Positions 33,110 through 41,068 of a stretch of 64,000 bases of DNA are shown in pieces. The stretch spans positions 1 through 64,000 of the forward strand of contig CAZJQD010000009.1 of assembly GCA_964548165.1 (NCBI GenBank), in the 5' to 3' direction. A program made the position numbers and the translations under genes. This DNA is from CAZJQD01 sp964548165 [NCBI: uncultured bacterium]. Lineage in GTDB: Bacteria; UBA8481. Every line of letters starts with the position of its first letter. Position 1 is the stretch's first letter. The notes under the pieces were generated by a model. It did not search any database. It had not been told where the DNA came from and saw nothing but the letters and a program-made list of their open reading frames with translations.

Positions 33110-34984
33110 ATGAAGATCCGCTCCAAGCTCTTTCTCCTCCTGACCGCCCTCTCGCTCGTGCCGCTCGTGGTGCTGGGCGCCGTCTCGTACACGATCGCGC
33201 GCGGCGCGGTCCTCGATTCGGCGCAGGAGCAGTTGACGAAGGTGCGCGACGAGCTCGCTTTCGCGACGACGCGCAACGTCGAGCGCGCCGGGCGGATCGG
33301 CGCCGACGTCGCGAAGGATCAGAACTTCGTCCTCTACCTCACCTACCTGGGGTCCAAGGACGTCCGCTTCCTCGAACCGATCATGAAGAAGGTGCTCGGC
33401 TATCACCTCGGCCGCGATCCCCGCATCCTCGCCATCACGGTGCGCTTCCCGGGAAGCCCGCCCATCGCGGCGATGCGTCGGCAGGTCGAGCTCCCCGGGG
33501 ACCTGGCGGCATCCGGGGAGGCGACGCCCAGCGTCGTGCCGATCGGCGAGGACGCGTTCTGCATCACGGTTCCCGCGGAGGCGGGGCCGAACAAGGGGAC
33601 CGTGCACGTCGTCGTGGCGCGGGAGTGGCTGACCGTCGAGATCGACGCGGCGGCCGTGGCCGCGGATCGCCCGGTCGCCGGCTTCCTGGTCTCGGGCGGA
33701 CGCCTGCACGGGGCCTCCGCGGGGCTGAACGAGGCCATGCTCGCGGAGCCGTTCGCCGACCAGCCCTGGGTCACCTTCGACGATCGCGTCGCCGCGGTGG
33801 GCCCCGTCGCCGGGACCCCCTTCTACGTGGGCGCCTCGATGGCCGAGAGCGAATTCCTGGCGCCCGCGCGGTTTGTGCGCAACGCCTCGCTTGCCCTGAT
33901 CCTCCTCGTGGCCGCGCTCGTCGTGGTCGCGTCCCTGGGATTCGCCACGACGATCGTGAAGCCCATCGCGGCGATGGTCGCCGTCGCGCGCAAGGTGGCC
34001 GGCGGGGACCTGGACGCGCGCGTCGCGAGCAGGCGCGCGGACGAGCTGGGAGACCTGGGGCGCGACTTCGACGCGATGACGATCCGGCTCAAGGCCACCA
34101 TCGGCGATCTCGATCGGAGAGTCCGCGAGCTCACCACGCTCTACGAGGCGTCCACCGTCATCAACCAGAGCGAGGACCTGAAGGAGGTTCTCGCGCTCTC
34201 CGGCGAGCTCCTGGCGAGCGGCTTCGGCGTGACGCGCTCGGTCTTTCTGAAGGCGGAGGAGTCGCCCGGGAATTCGGGAGCGGCGGCGGGCCGCTTCGTT
34301 CCCGTTCACTGGCAGGGGAAGGAGCCGGCGGGCCTCGCGATCGCCGCCGATCACGCGGCCGTCCGGCGCGCGTTCGCGTCGCGTTCCGCCGTCAGCGTCG
34401 CGGGCTTCCGGGAGGACGCCGGCCTCAAGGCCACGATCCCCTCGGCCATCCTCGACGAGCTCAAGCTCTTCGTCGTGGTCCCGATCCTGGCGTCGAAGCG
34501 CGAGGTCGGACTGATCCTGGTCCTGGACGCGGCGGAGGAGCCGGACGAGGAGGACCGCCGTCTCTTCGCCGTGCTCTCGTCGCTCATCGCGCCGCTCTTC
34601 GTGACGGCGGGTCCGGCGCGCAGCAAGGTGCTCTACGAGGGTCTCCGCGAGGATCTCGGCAAGCTCCTGGAGCGCGTCGACCGGATGGATTCGCGGTGCA
34701 CGGGCGCGACGGTCACGGTGTCCGGAGACCCCGTCGAGGCGTCGCGGGTGACGGAGCGCCTGCACCCCCTGATGAGCACGGAGAGCGCGCACGTCTACCG
34801 GACGGCCCCGGCGACGCTCCTGGCCTTCTTCCCGGGGCTGTCGCCGCTGGAGGTCGAGGCCTCGCTGACGCGGCTCATCGCGGAGAAAGAACCGGCGGCC
34901 GGATTCACGGTTCGCGCCGCCAGCTACCCCGACGACGCCGAGTCGGCCACGGAGCTGATCGCGCGCTGCCTGGCGGCGAAGTGA
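33110..34984 (+). CDS. Membrane sensor with extracytoplasmic domain, HAMP and GAF, no kinase
   Basis: A 624-residue protein: TM1 (about 6-30), an extracytoplasmic Cache-like region (about 31-255), TM2 (about 262-284), a HAMP linker (IVKPIAAMVAVARKVAGGDL through DELGDLGRDFDAM, about 284-333), a short coiled coil, a GAF domain (about 345-500) and a C-terminal domain of about 115 residues that I cannot name. No histidine-kinase, GGDEF or methyl-accepting output is seen. It starts 3 nt after the binding-protein gene and is followed by a DUF342-like gene, so the three probably act together. Confidence 0.75.
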   Translation: MKIRSKLFLLLTALSLVPLVVLGAVSYTIARGAVLDSAQEQLTKVRDELAFATTRNVERAGRIGADVAKDQNFVLYLTYLGSKDVRFLEPIMKKVLGYHLGRDPRILAITVRFPGSPPIAAMRRQVELPGDLAASGEATPSVVPIGEDAFCITVPAEAGPNKGTVHVVVAREWLTVEIDAAAVAADRPVAGFLVSGGRLHGASAGLNEAMLAEPFADQPWVTFDDRVAAVGPVAGTPFYVGASMAESEFLAPARFVRNASLALILLVAALVVVASLGFATTIVKPIAAMVAVARKVAGGDLDARVASRRADELGDLGRDFDAMTIRLKATIGDLDRRVRELTTLYEASTVINQSEDLKEVLALSGELLASGFGVTRSVFLKAEESPGNSGAAAGRFVPVHWQGKEPAGLAIAADHAAVRRAFASRSAVSVAGFREDAGLKATIPSAILDELKLFVVVPILASKREVGLILVLDAAEEPDEEDRRLFAVLSSLIAPLFVTAGPARSKVLYEGLREDLGKLLERVDRMDSRCTGATVTVSGDPVEASRVTERLHPLMSTESAHVYRTAPATLLAFFPGLSPLEVEASLTRLIAEKEPAAGFTVRAASYPDDAESATELIARCLAAK

Positions 34985-35000
34985 CGGGAGCTTAGGGGCC

Positions 35001-35918
35001 TTGTCCGGGGACGAGCGCGTGGAGAGCGCCGCGAGGGCGGAAGGCGCGGCCTCCGCGCCGGCCGCGCCCGACCACGTCATCGCCGGCGACGCCGACGCCT
35101 CGACGGGAAACGTCGTGCACGAGGGGGTGATCCGGGTCTCGGGCGACGTGCTCAACAACGTCCTGATCTCGGGACGCGCGGGCGTCCAGATCATGGGATC
35201 GGTCTACGCCGGCAAGATCTTCTCGGACGGGGACATCACGATCTTCGGCGACATCACCGGGCGGGGCGAGGGCACGCTCATTCGCGCCGGCCGCCGCCTG
35301 ATCGTGCGCTCGATCGTGAACGCGGCCGTCGTCGCCGACACCATCATCTGCCAGGGATCGATCAAGCACAGCCGCGTCCACGCCTACAACATCATCGAGG
35401 CGGTGGCGGGGGAGGGCGAGGTCGCGGCCGCGCAGGTGCGCGCGGGCAACCGCTTCGTCTCCAATGCGCTCGGGGCGCCCGGCGAGAAGGAGGCCCACAT
35501 CGATGTCGAGCTCGCCGACAAGAACGTGGTGCTCCGGAACATCTTCGCCTGCGAGGAGGAAATGCGGGGCGTGCACGCGGAGCTGGAACGCCTGCAGAGG
35601 GTCGTCCAGGTCGTGAAGCTGATGGGGGAACGCGTCCGCGAGCTCGACGGCGCGAAGCAGGCGGAACTGAAGGAGAAGCTCCAGCGCGTCGTCGAGCTCC
35701 AGGGGCGGGTCAAGGAGCTGGAGGCGCAGCATGCCTCGTACACGGCGCGCCTCGAGGGCATGGCCGAGAAGCTGGAGTATTTTCCCGTGGAGATTCGCCA
35801 GCGCGTTCAGCGCGGCTCCGTGATCCGGATCGACGGCTCCGAGCTCGAACTGCCCGAGAGCCTCTTGAGCGGGGCCGGCTTCTTCAAGAAGAAGCGGGTC
35901 CAGTTCAAGTCGTTCTGA
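35001..35918 (+). CDS. DUF342/FapA-like protein with coiled coil
   Basis: A 305-residue protein. Residues about 30-165 form a right-handed beta-helix pattern typical of DUF342/FapA: EGVIRVSGDVLNNVLISGRA, IMGSVYAGKIFSDGDITIFG, RGEGTLIRAGRRLIVRSIVN, KHSRVHAYNIIEA. A coiled coil follows (about 175-255, MRGVHAELERLQRVVQVVKL), then a short C-terminal domain. Family members of about 500 residues are usual, so this is a short form. Start uncertain: TTG 35001 has GGGAG 10 nt upstream, GTG 35019 has GGGGA 7 nt upstream. Likely polymeric, perhaps a scaffold for the preceding sensor. Confidence 0.7.
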   Translation: MSGDERVESAARAEGAASAPAAPDHVIAGDADASTGNVVHEGVIRVSGDVLNNVLISGRAGVQIMGSVYAGKIFSDGDITIFGDITGRGEGTLIRAGRRLIVRSIVNAAVVADTIICQGSIKHSRVHAYNIIEAVAGEGEVAAAQVRAGNRFVSNALGAPGEKEAHIDVELADKNVVLRNIFACEEEMRGVHAELERLQRVVQVVKLMGERVRELDGAKQAELKEKLQRVVELQGRVKELEAQHASYTARLEGMAEKLEYFPVEIRQRVQRGSVIRIDGSELELPESLLSGAGFFKKKRVQFKSF

Positions 35919-35925
35919 GTTCCGG

Positions 35926-36282
35926 GTGGAGATCCCGCGGCGGCTGAGGCGGGTTCGCAAGGTCATCGAGGAGACGCTCGAGGCCCTGCCGGCGCCCTTA
36001 AAGGAGGCGCTGGATCGGAGCGGCGCCGTCGTCGTCCTGATGGATGAGCCGCCGGAGGATGTGGAGCCGGACACGTTCGGCACCTTCTCGGGCGCGACTT
36101 TCTACGAGAGCGAGTCGCCCTTTGCGATGCCGACGGATCCGCCTGTCATCGAGCTCTATCTCTCCTCGTTCGCCGATCTTGCCGGCGAGCCCGCTCTCCT
36201 CGACGAGGAGGTGCGCCTGACCGTTCTCCACGAGATCGGTCACTTCTTGGGGTTCTCGGAGGAACAGCTCGAAGACGTCTGA
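35926..36282 (+). CDS. Small zincin-like metallopeptidase family protein
   Basis: A 118-residue protein with the motif VLHEIGHFLGFSEEQLEDV at the C-terminus: HEIGH plus a downstream acidic residue gives a zincin-type zinc site. This matches the short 'possible zinc metallopeptidase' family (PF06262-like), whose usual length is 110-130. The N-terminus is helical, followed by VVVLMDEPPEDV and IELYLSSFADLA. The start GTG 35926 is 7 nt after the DUF342-like gene, so it may be the last gene of that transcript. The substrate is unknown for the family. Confidence 0.8.
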   Translation: MEIPRRLRRVRKVIEETLEALPAPLKEALDRSGAVVVLMDEPPEDVEPDTFGTFSGATFYESESPFAMPTDPPVIELYLSSFADLAGEPALLDEEVRLTVLHEIGHFLGFSEEQLEDV

Positions 36283-36311
36283 AGGTGCCCGTGTGCGGCC
36301 CTTCGTCCCGC

Positions 36312-38321
36312 TTAGGGATGGCGTCGAGCGAGGGATTCGAGGGCGAGGAGCGCCAGGGGATCGAGGTCGACGCCAGGGGGGAAGGCGAAGTCGTCCCGCA
36401 GTTTCTGCAAGGCCGCGATGGTGCCGGCGCCGTACCAGCCGTTGGGGGTCGCGGCGAGGTATCCGGCCTTGGCGAGGAGTTCCTGGAGAGCCTTCACGTC
36501 GTCGCCCCTCTTGCGGGGACCCAGGGGGCGCGCCATCCAGGCGCGGACCGGCAGGAGGTAGGTGAGGGTCACGAAGGTGTCCCCCGATCGTGATGGGTTT
36601 CCCATCGCGGAGGAGTTCTCCACCGGGGATGGCGCGGGAAGGGCGAGCGGGACATCGTCCGACTCTCGCGTCGTGACCGTCCAGCCGCCGGGCTCCATGG
36701 AGGTCACGACCGCCGGCGTCGCGTTCATGAGGAGCGGGTGCCCGGGCATCAGGAGCGCGGGCATGGCGAGGCGCGTGGCCGTGGACGGAGGAAGCTCCGC
36801 GTGGACGACCACGAGCTTGGCGGCACTGGCGGCCTCGGTCACCGTCATCGCCTCGAGGTTGTCCGGGACGGGATAGCCGAGCGCGGTCAAGAGGCGGGCC
36901 AGCGGCAGCGAACGGTCTCGGCGGGCGGCGCCGCTCTCGGCCACGGCCGCCACGTTCGGCGCGGGAACATCCGCGGAGGACGGGGGTTCAGGGAGCGTGG
37001 TCGAGGGAGAACCCGTGTCGCCCGCTCGTTGCCCTGATGCGCTTGGGACCGCGGCGCCGCGCTGGCGGACCCAGAGGAAGGAGCTGATCGTCACACCGGC
37101 GGCCACGAGAGCCACGATGCCCGTCAACGCCACCAGCCGGCGAGCCCGGCTCCTCGGCGTTCGCATAACGGCAGGGGCCGGCCGGGGCTCGTCGATCACG
37201 ACGGCGGATGGAAGAACTTCGCTGGCGGGAGAATCCGCTCGGGCAGGCGGCGCGGCGGAGGGGCTGGCGGGCGATTCTTCCCTCCAGGTTGGAGTTGCCG
37301 CGGCGGGCGCGGCCTGCGCCTCGGGGAGGGCATGCTCTCGCGTGGTCCCGGGTGGAGTCGTCGCGGGCGTTTCCGCGCCCGGGGTGCGGGCGTTGGCGAT
37401 TTCCGCCGCCTGGGGCGAGGACGGGGATACCGCTCGACGCGGTCTCGCGCGAACGCGCTGCGCCGCGGCCACGCCGGGATGGTCCAGCGCGGAGAACTGC
37501 GCGACGGCCTCCTCGACCAGCGCGGGCGCGACGACGAAGACGCCGTCGAGCGCGGCGAGACGGAGCGCCTCATCGGCGATCGCGTGGATGACGCGGGCGC
37601 GACCGCGGGCATAGGCGTGGATGGCGGTCACGGCCTCGTCGCTGAACCGGGGGAGGGTGTCGAGCAAGGCCCCGGGGCGGCGCGCCTCCCGGATACGAAA
37701 CGCAACGTACGACCGCGATTCCTCCTCGGAGAGCGTCCCGAGGTGGGCGGCGCCGGCGACGCGACTGCGCAGGGCGCCCTGCTCGGGGGCCGCCAGGAGC
37801 CGAGCCAGCTCGGGCTGGCCGAAGAGCACGACGGTGACGAGCTTGCGTCCTTCGTCCTCGAGGTTCAAGAGGAGCCTGAGTTCCTCGAGCACGGCCGCGC
37901 CCAGGTGCTGGGCCTCGTCGATGAAGAGGGCGAGCGCGGGTTCGGCCTGGGAGGACCCCTTGCGCGCGTTTCTCGCGCGGAGCACGGCTTCGAGCTGTTG
38001 CGTCTCGGCGTCGGCGGCCAGGCCGACCTGGCGGCGGACGAGGCCGGGCAGTTCCTCGGCCTTCAGCCACCCGTGGCGGATGACGAGCGCCTTGGGGAAC
38101 TCGCGGGCCACGGCGTTGAGGAGCGTGGTCTTACCCGTTCCGATCTCGCCGGTGATGACGATGAGCCCGCGGGCGTCGGCGAGGCCGCGCGCGACGACGT
38201 CGAGGGCGTGATCAAACGCGGGGTGCGGCCAGATGCAGGAGGCGTCGGCGGTGACGGGGAAGGGAGAGGTTCGGAGTTCGAAGAAATCCGCGGGTGAATC
38301 CGCGCTCAAGAGGGGACCCAC
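36312..38321 (-). CDS. gspA: GspA-like AAA ATPase with periplasmic peptidoglycan-binding domain
   Basis: A 669-residue protein. An N-terminal AAA/ExeA ATPase (about 10-285) has FFELRTSPFPVT, Walker A GEIGTGKTT (about 58-66), Walker B LALFIDEAQHL and ALRSRVAGAAHL. A Pro/Ala linker, one membrane span (about 395-415, LVALTGIVALVAAGVTISSF) and a periplasmic part follow, ending in a peptidoglycan-binding domain (KRGDDVKALQELLAKAGYLA, GAGTIAALQKLRDDF). GspA/ExeA help secretins cross peptidoglycan. No secretin or gsp/pil genes are adjacent. GTG 38354 lies at the edge of a CACGGAG repeat, so GTG 38321 is preferred; the start is uncertain. Confidence 0.8.
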   Translation of the reverse strand: MGPLLSADSPADFFELRTSPFPVTADASCIWPHPAFDHALDVVARGLADARGLIVITGEIGTGKTTLLNAVAREFPKALVIRHGWLKAEELPGLVRRQVGLAADAETQQLEAVLRARNARKGSSQAEPALALFIDEAQHLGAAVLEELRLLLNLEDEGRKLVTVVLFGQPELARLLAAPEQGALRSRVAGAAHLGTLSEEESRSYVAFRIREARRPGALLDTLPRFSDEAVTAIHAYARGRARVIHAIADEALRLAALDGVFVVAPALVEEAVAQFSALDHPGVAAAQRVRARPRRAVSPSSPQAAEIANARTPGAETPATTPPGTTREHALPEAQAAPAAATPTWREESPASPSAAPPARADSPASEVLPSAVVIDEPRPAPAVMRTPRSRARRLVALTGIVALVAAGVTISSFLWVRQRGAAVPSASGQRAGDTGSPSTTLPEPPSSADVPAPNVAAVAESGAARRDRSLPLARLLTALGYPVPDNLEAMTVTEAASAAKLVVVHAELPPSTATRLAMPALLMPGHPLLMNATPAVVTSMEPGGWTVTTRESDDVPLALPAPSPVENSSAMGNPSRSGDTFVTLTYLLPVRAWMARPLGPRKRGDDVKALQELLAKAGYLAATPNGWYGAGTIAALQKLRDDFAFPPGVDLDPLALLALESLARRHP

Positions 38322-38359
38322 GCGGTTTGCCGACCTGGGCCGGTGCGTTCCCACGAGGA

Positions 38360-38388
38360 AACCACGGAGACACGGAGACGCGGAGAAA
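38360..38388. repeat. Single CACGGAG-type repeat copy
   Basis: ACCACGGAGACACGGAGACG followed by CGGAGAAAG, upstream of the GspA-like gene. No inverted partner was found before the CysK-like gene 84 nt further on. Confidence 0.55.
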
Positions 38389-38471
38389 GAATCGGCTTGG
38401 AAGGAAGAACCCGGATTTCCGGGGTTGGAGATCCCGCTGAATCCGCGTTCAGATCAACCAAGACCGGGGTC

Positions 38472-39410
38472 TCACTCGTAGAGAGCGGTCTCGAGGTAGG
38501 ACTCGCCGCGGCCATTGAGGACGCAGACGATGTCCTGGTCGGCGTCAAAGCGCGTGGCGATCCGGATCGTGGCGGCGACGACGGCGCCGGCCGCGGGGCC
38601 GACAAGGAGGCCCTCGGTGCGCGCCAGGTCGCGGGCGGCGGCGTAGGCGTCCGCGGTCGAGACCGCGATGATCTCGTCGTAGATGCCCTGGTTGAGGACC
38701 TCGGGCACGAACCCGACGCCGATGCCGTGCAGGGGATGGCTCTTGGCCTTGGAGCCGGCGGAGAGCGCGTTGGCCTCCTCGGGCTGGACGGCGAAGACCT
38801 TGATGCCGGGGTTGGCGGCCTTCAGGGTCTCGGCGACCCCGGAGAGCGTGGCGCCGGAGCCCACGCCGATGACGCAGGCGTCGATATCCTTGCCAAGCAC
38901 CTTGATGATCTCGGCGCCGGTGCCGCGCTTGTGCGCGTCCGCGGGATTACCGGTCTTGCCATAGATGTTGATGGGAACGCGCGTCCCCGGCTTCTCGTTG
39001 ACGAGCTCTTCCGCGCGGGCGATGGCCCCGCGCAACTGCTCGTTCTGCGCCGTCTGGACGATCTCCGCACCGAGCGCCTTGAGGTGCCTCAGGAAACTCT
39101 GGGGTGTTCCTTCCGGAACGACCGCCGTGACGCGGTAGCCGCCGTGCGCGCCGGCGATGGCGGCGGCGACGCCGGCGACACCGTCGGTCGGAACGACGAG
39201 CTCGGACTCACCCTTGCGGAGATAGCCCTGCTCCTCCGCGTGGCGGATCAGGTGCAGGACCGTGCGATCGCTGGAGGAACCGCCGGGAAGGGAGGTCTCG
39301 AGCTTGGCGAAGATGTTCGGGCCGGGGCTCGGGGCGAGGCGATTAAGGCGAAGCACCGGGGAGTGGTCGGCGAGGTCGAGGATCGAATCGATCAGGGCGG
39401 TTTGAATCAT
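38472..39410 (-). CDS. Cysteine-synthase-like protein lacking the PLP lysine (predicted pseudoenzyme)
   Basis: A 312-residue member of the CysK/CysM fold, colinear end to end with O-acetylserine sulfhydrylase ([50 protein letters not shown]). The PLP Lys in the canonical SVKDR stretch is replaced: LPGGSSSDR gives Ser47. The substrate loop TSGNTG reads TDGVAG (75-80), the phosphate loop GTGGT reads GSGAT, and GISSGA reads GPAAGA. PLP chemistry is therefore unlikely. It starts at ATG 39410 (AGGAG 10 nt upstream), 114 nt after thiG on the same strand. It may be a regulatory or sulfur-carrier-binding relative. Confidence 0.85.
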   Translation of the reverse strand: MIQTALIDSILDLADHSPVLRLNRLAPSPGPNIFAKLETSLPGGSSSDRTVLHLIRHAEEQGYLRKGESELVVPTDGVAGVAAAIAGAHGGYRVTAVVPEGTPQSFLRHLKALGAEIVQTAQNEQLRGAIARAEELVNEKPGTRVPINIYGKTGNPADAHKRGTGAEIIKVLGKDIDACVIGVGSGATLSGVAETLKAANPGIKVFAVQPEEANALSAGSKAKSHPLHGIGVGFVPEVLNQGIYDEIIAVSTADAYAAARDLARTEGLLVGPAAGAVVAATIRIATRFDADQDIVCVLNGRGESYLETALYE

Positions 39411-39524
39411 GATGGTCAGTCTCCTTGCCCCTCTGGGGGCACATGTGTTCTCTTCAGGGGGAACGCGCAACAATCCAGGACGGGCCGCACGGCCCGCTTC
39501 ACCCGAGCCTTCGGAAGCGCTTCG

Positions 39525-40319
39525 TCAGAAGTCCTTCTCGGGCGTTGAGGCGTTGGCGTAGAGCCGCTTGGGAATCCGTCCCGCGAGGTAGGCTTCCCGG
39601 CCCGCTACGATGGCCGCCGCCATGGCGCGCGCCATCCGGACCGGGTCATCCGCACCGGCGATCCCGGTGTTCAGGAGCACTCCCTCGACGCCGAGCTCCA
39701 TGGCCCGGACGACGTCGGAGGCGGTCCCGACACCGGCGTCCACTATAACCGGACTCTCCACTTCTTCAAGGATAATCCGGATCTGGTTGGGGTTGAGGAT
39801 GCCCTGCCCGGAGCCGATGGGGGCGGCCAGCGGCATGACGGCAGCCACGCCCATCTTGTCGAGCTTTCGGGCGACGATGGGATCGTCGTTCGTGTAGGCC
39901 CAGATCTCGAATCCCTCGTCGACGAGGACCTCGACGGCCTTGAGGGTCTCGGTGACGTCCGGCAGGAGCGTCTTCTGGTCGCCGAGCACCTCGAGCTTTA
40001 CGCGGTTGCCGATCTCGAGCTCGCGCGCGAGCCGGGCGACGCGGATCGCCTCGTCGGCGGTGTAGCATCCGGCCGTGTTCGGGAGGAGGACGAAATGCTT
40101 CGGGATGAAATCGAGGAGCGTCTTCTGGTCGGGGCGGCCGAGGTCGAGGCGGCGCAGGGCGACGGTGACGACGTTGGACCCCGACGCGCCCAGGGCCTCC
40201 TGCATCAGTTCCATCGTCTTGTACTTGCCCGTGCCGACGACGAGGCGCGAGGTCAGCTCGAGCTTGCCGATCGTCAGCGTGCCGGTGGAGCGACGGCGCT
40301 CGGAGACGGACGGGTTCAC
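39525..40319 (-). CDS. thiG: Thiazole synthase ThiG
   Basis: Makes the thiazole ring of thiamine from deoxyxylulose phosphate, dehydroglycine and the sulfur of ThiS thiocarboxylate. The 264-residue TIM barrel shows [44 protein letters not shown], the Schiff-base Lys108 in [36 protein letters not shown] and [14 protein letters not shown]. The start GTG 40319 overlaps the stop of the response-regulator gene as GTGA, so translation is coupled. thiS lies three genes upstream; no thiH, thiO, thiF or thiC is in the window. Confidence 0.95.
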   Translation of the reverse strand: MNPSVSERRRSTGTLTIGKLELTSRLVVGTGKYKTMELMQEALGASGSNVVTVALRRLDLGRPDQKTLLDFIPKHFVLLPNTAGCYTADEAIRVARLARELEIGNRVKLEVLGDQKTLLPDVTETLKAVEVLVDEGFEIWAYTNDDPIVARKLDKMGVAAVMPLAAPIGSGQGILNPNQIRIILEEVESPVIVDAGVGTASDVVRAMELGVEGVLLNTGIAGADDPVRMARAMAAAIVAGREAYLAGRIPKRLYANASTPEKDF

Positions 40320-41068
40320 TCGGAAATATCCGCGAGGGCGGCGTCCCATCCCTGCAGGAGGACGAAGTGCTTGAGGAAGCCGGACTCCGCGAGCGTGCGG
40401 CGGTGGTCGTCGCCGTTGGTCACGAGCTTGATTTCGCCGCCCGCTTTCCGGACCTGCTGCTGGGCCTTGGCGAGCTTGCCGAACGAGAGCGCCTGGATGG
40501 CCCCGGTCCTCGTGAGGTCGAGGAGAATGAGCCTGGCGCCGGTCTCGGCCAGCCTCACGAGCTCGCTGGTCAGGGGCTCGTCGTCCACGGGGTAGGTGGC
40601 GCCGACCCTCGCGACGGCGGCCGATGGCCACGTGGAGGCGGGGATCGGTGCCGGAGCCAGCGCCTCGCCGGGAAGGCCGCCCGAGGCCTCGATCAGCTTG
40701 AAGACCTTCTGCATGAGGAGCTCGAGGTTGAAGGGCTTGACGATGTAGTCGCGGGCGCCGAGCTTGAGGGCGCGGAGGATGTCGTCCTCGGTGCCCTTGG
40801 CGCTGACGATGAGCACGGGGATCGCGGCCGTCTTGGGGGTGCTCTTGAGTTTTTCCAGGACCTGGTAGCCGTCGATGCCGGGCATCATGATATCGAGGAG
40901 GATGAGCTGGGGGATGTGGTTGGTCGCCAACGAGAGCGCGGCGAGCCCGTCGGGCGCGGCCAGGATCTCGAAGCCTCGACGCTTGAGGTTGAACTCGAGG
41001 ATGTTCCGGACGTTGGTCTGATCGTCGACGACCAGGACCACGTGCTTCTTGCTTCCGCTACCGCTCAT
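40316..41068 (-). CDS. Response regulator with receiver and STAS-like output domain
   Basis: A 250-residue protein: a receiver domain (1-125) with the acidic pair VDDQ, phosphoacceptor Asp59 in [19 protein letters not shown] and DYIVKPF. After a Pro/Ala linker, a STAS-like domain (about 160-248: [40 protein letters not shown]) resembles anti-sigma-factor antagonists. There is no DNA-binding domain, so output is probably through protein contacts, possibly partner switching. The start ATG 41068 overlaps the kinase stop (ATGA) and its own stop overlaps the thiG start, placing it in a coupled chain. Confidence 0.85.
   Translation of the reverse strand: MSGSGSKKHVVLVVDDQTNVRNILEFNLKRRGFEILAAPDGLAALSLATNHIPQLILLDIMMPGIDGYQVLEKLKSTPKTAAIPVLIVSAKGTEDDILRALKLGARDYIVKPFNLELLMQKVFKLIEASGGLPGEALAPAPIPASTWPSAAVARVGATYPVDDEPLTSELVRLAETGARLILLDLTRTGAIQALSFGKLAKAQQQVRKAGGEIKLVTNGDDHRRTLAESGFLKHFVLLQGWDAALADISE

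Noticed and set aside
31859-35194. Very long minus-strand open frame (over 1100 codons) opposite the binding-protein and sensor genes, and a plus-strand frame 32437-34995.
   Set aside because: Both are shadows of GC-rich codon bias: composition is His/Arg/Asp- or Arg/Gly-rich, they cross the 33106/33110 gene boundary, and the frames at 31688 and 33110 carry recognisable domains.
39525-40631. ThiG extended to a 368-residue protein.
   Set aside because: The extra 104 residues are an Arg/Pro-rich shadow of the response-regulator gene; GTG 40319 in the GTGA overlap is the sensible start.
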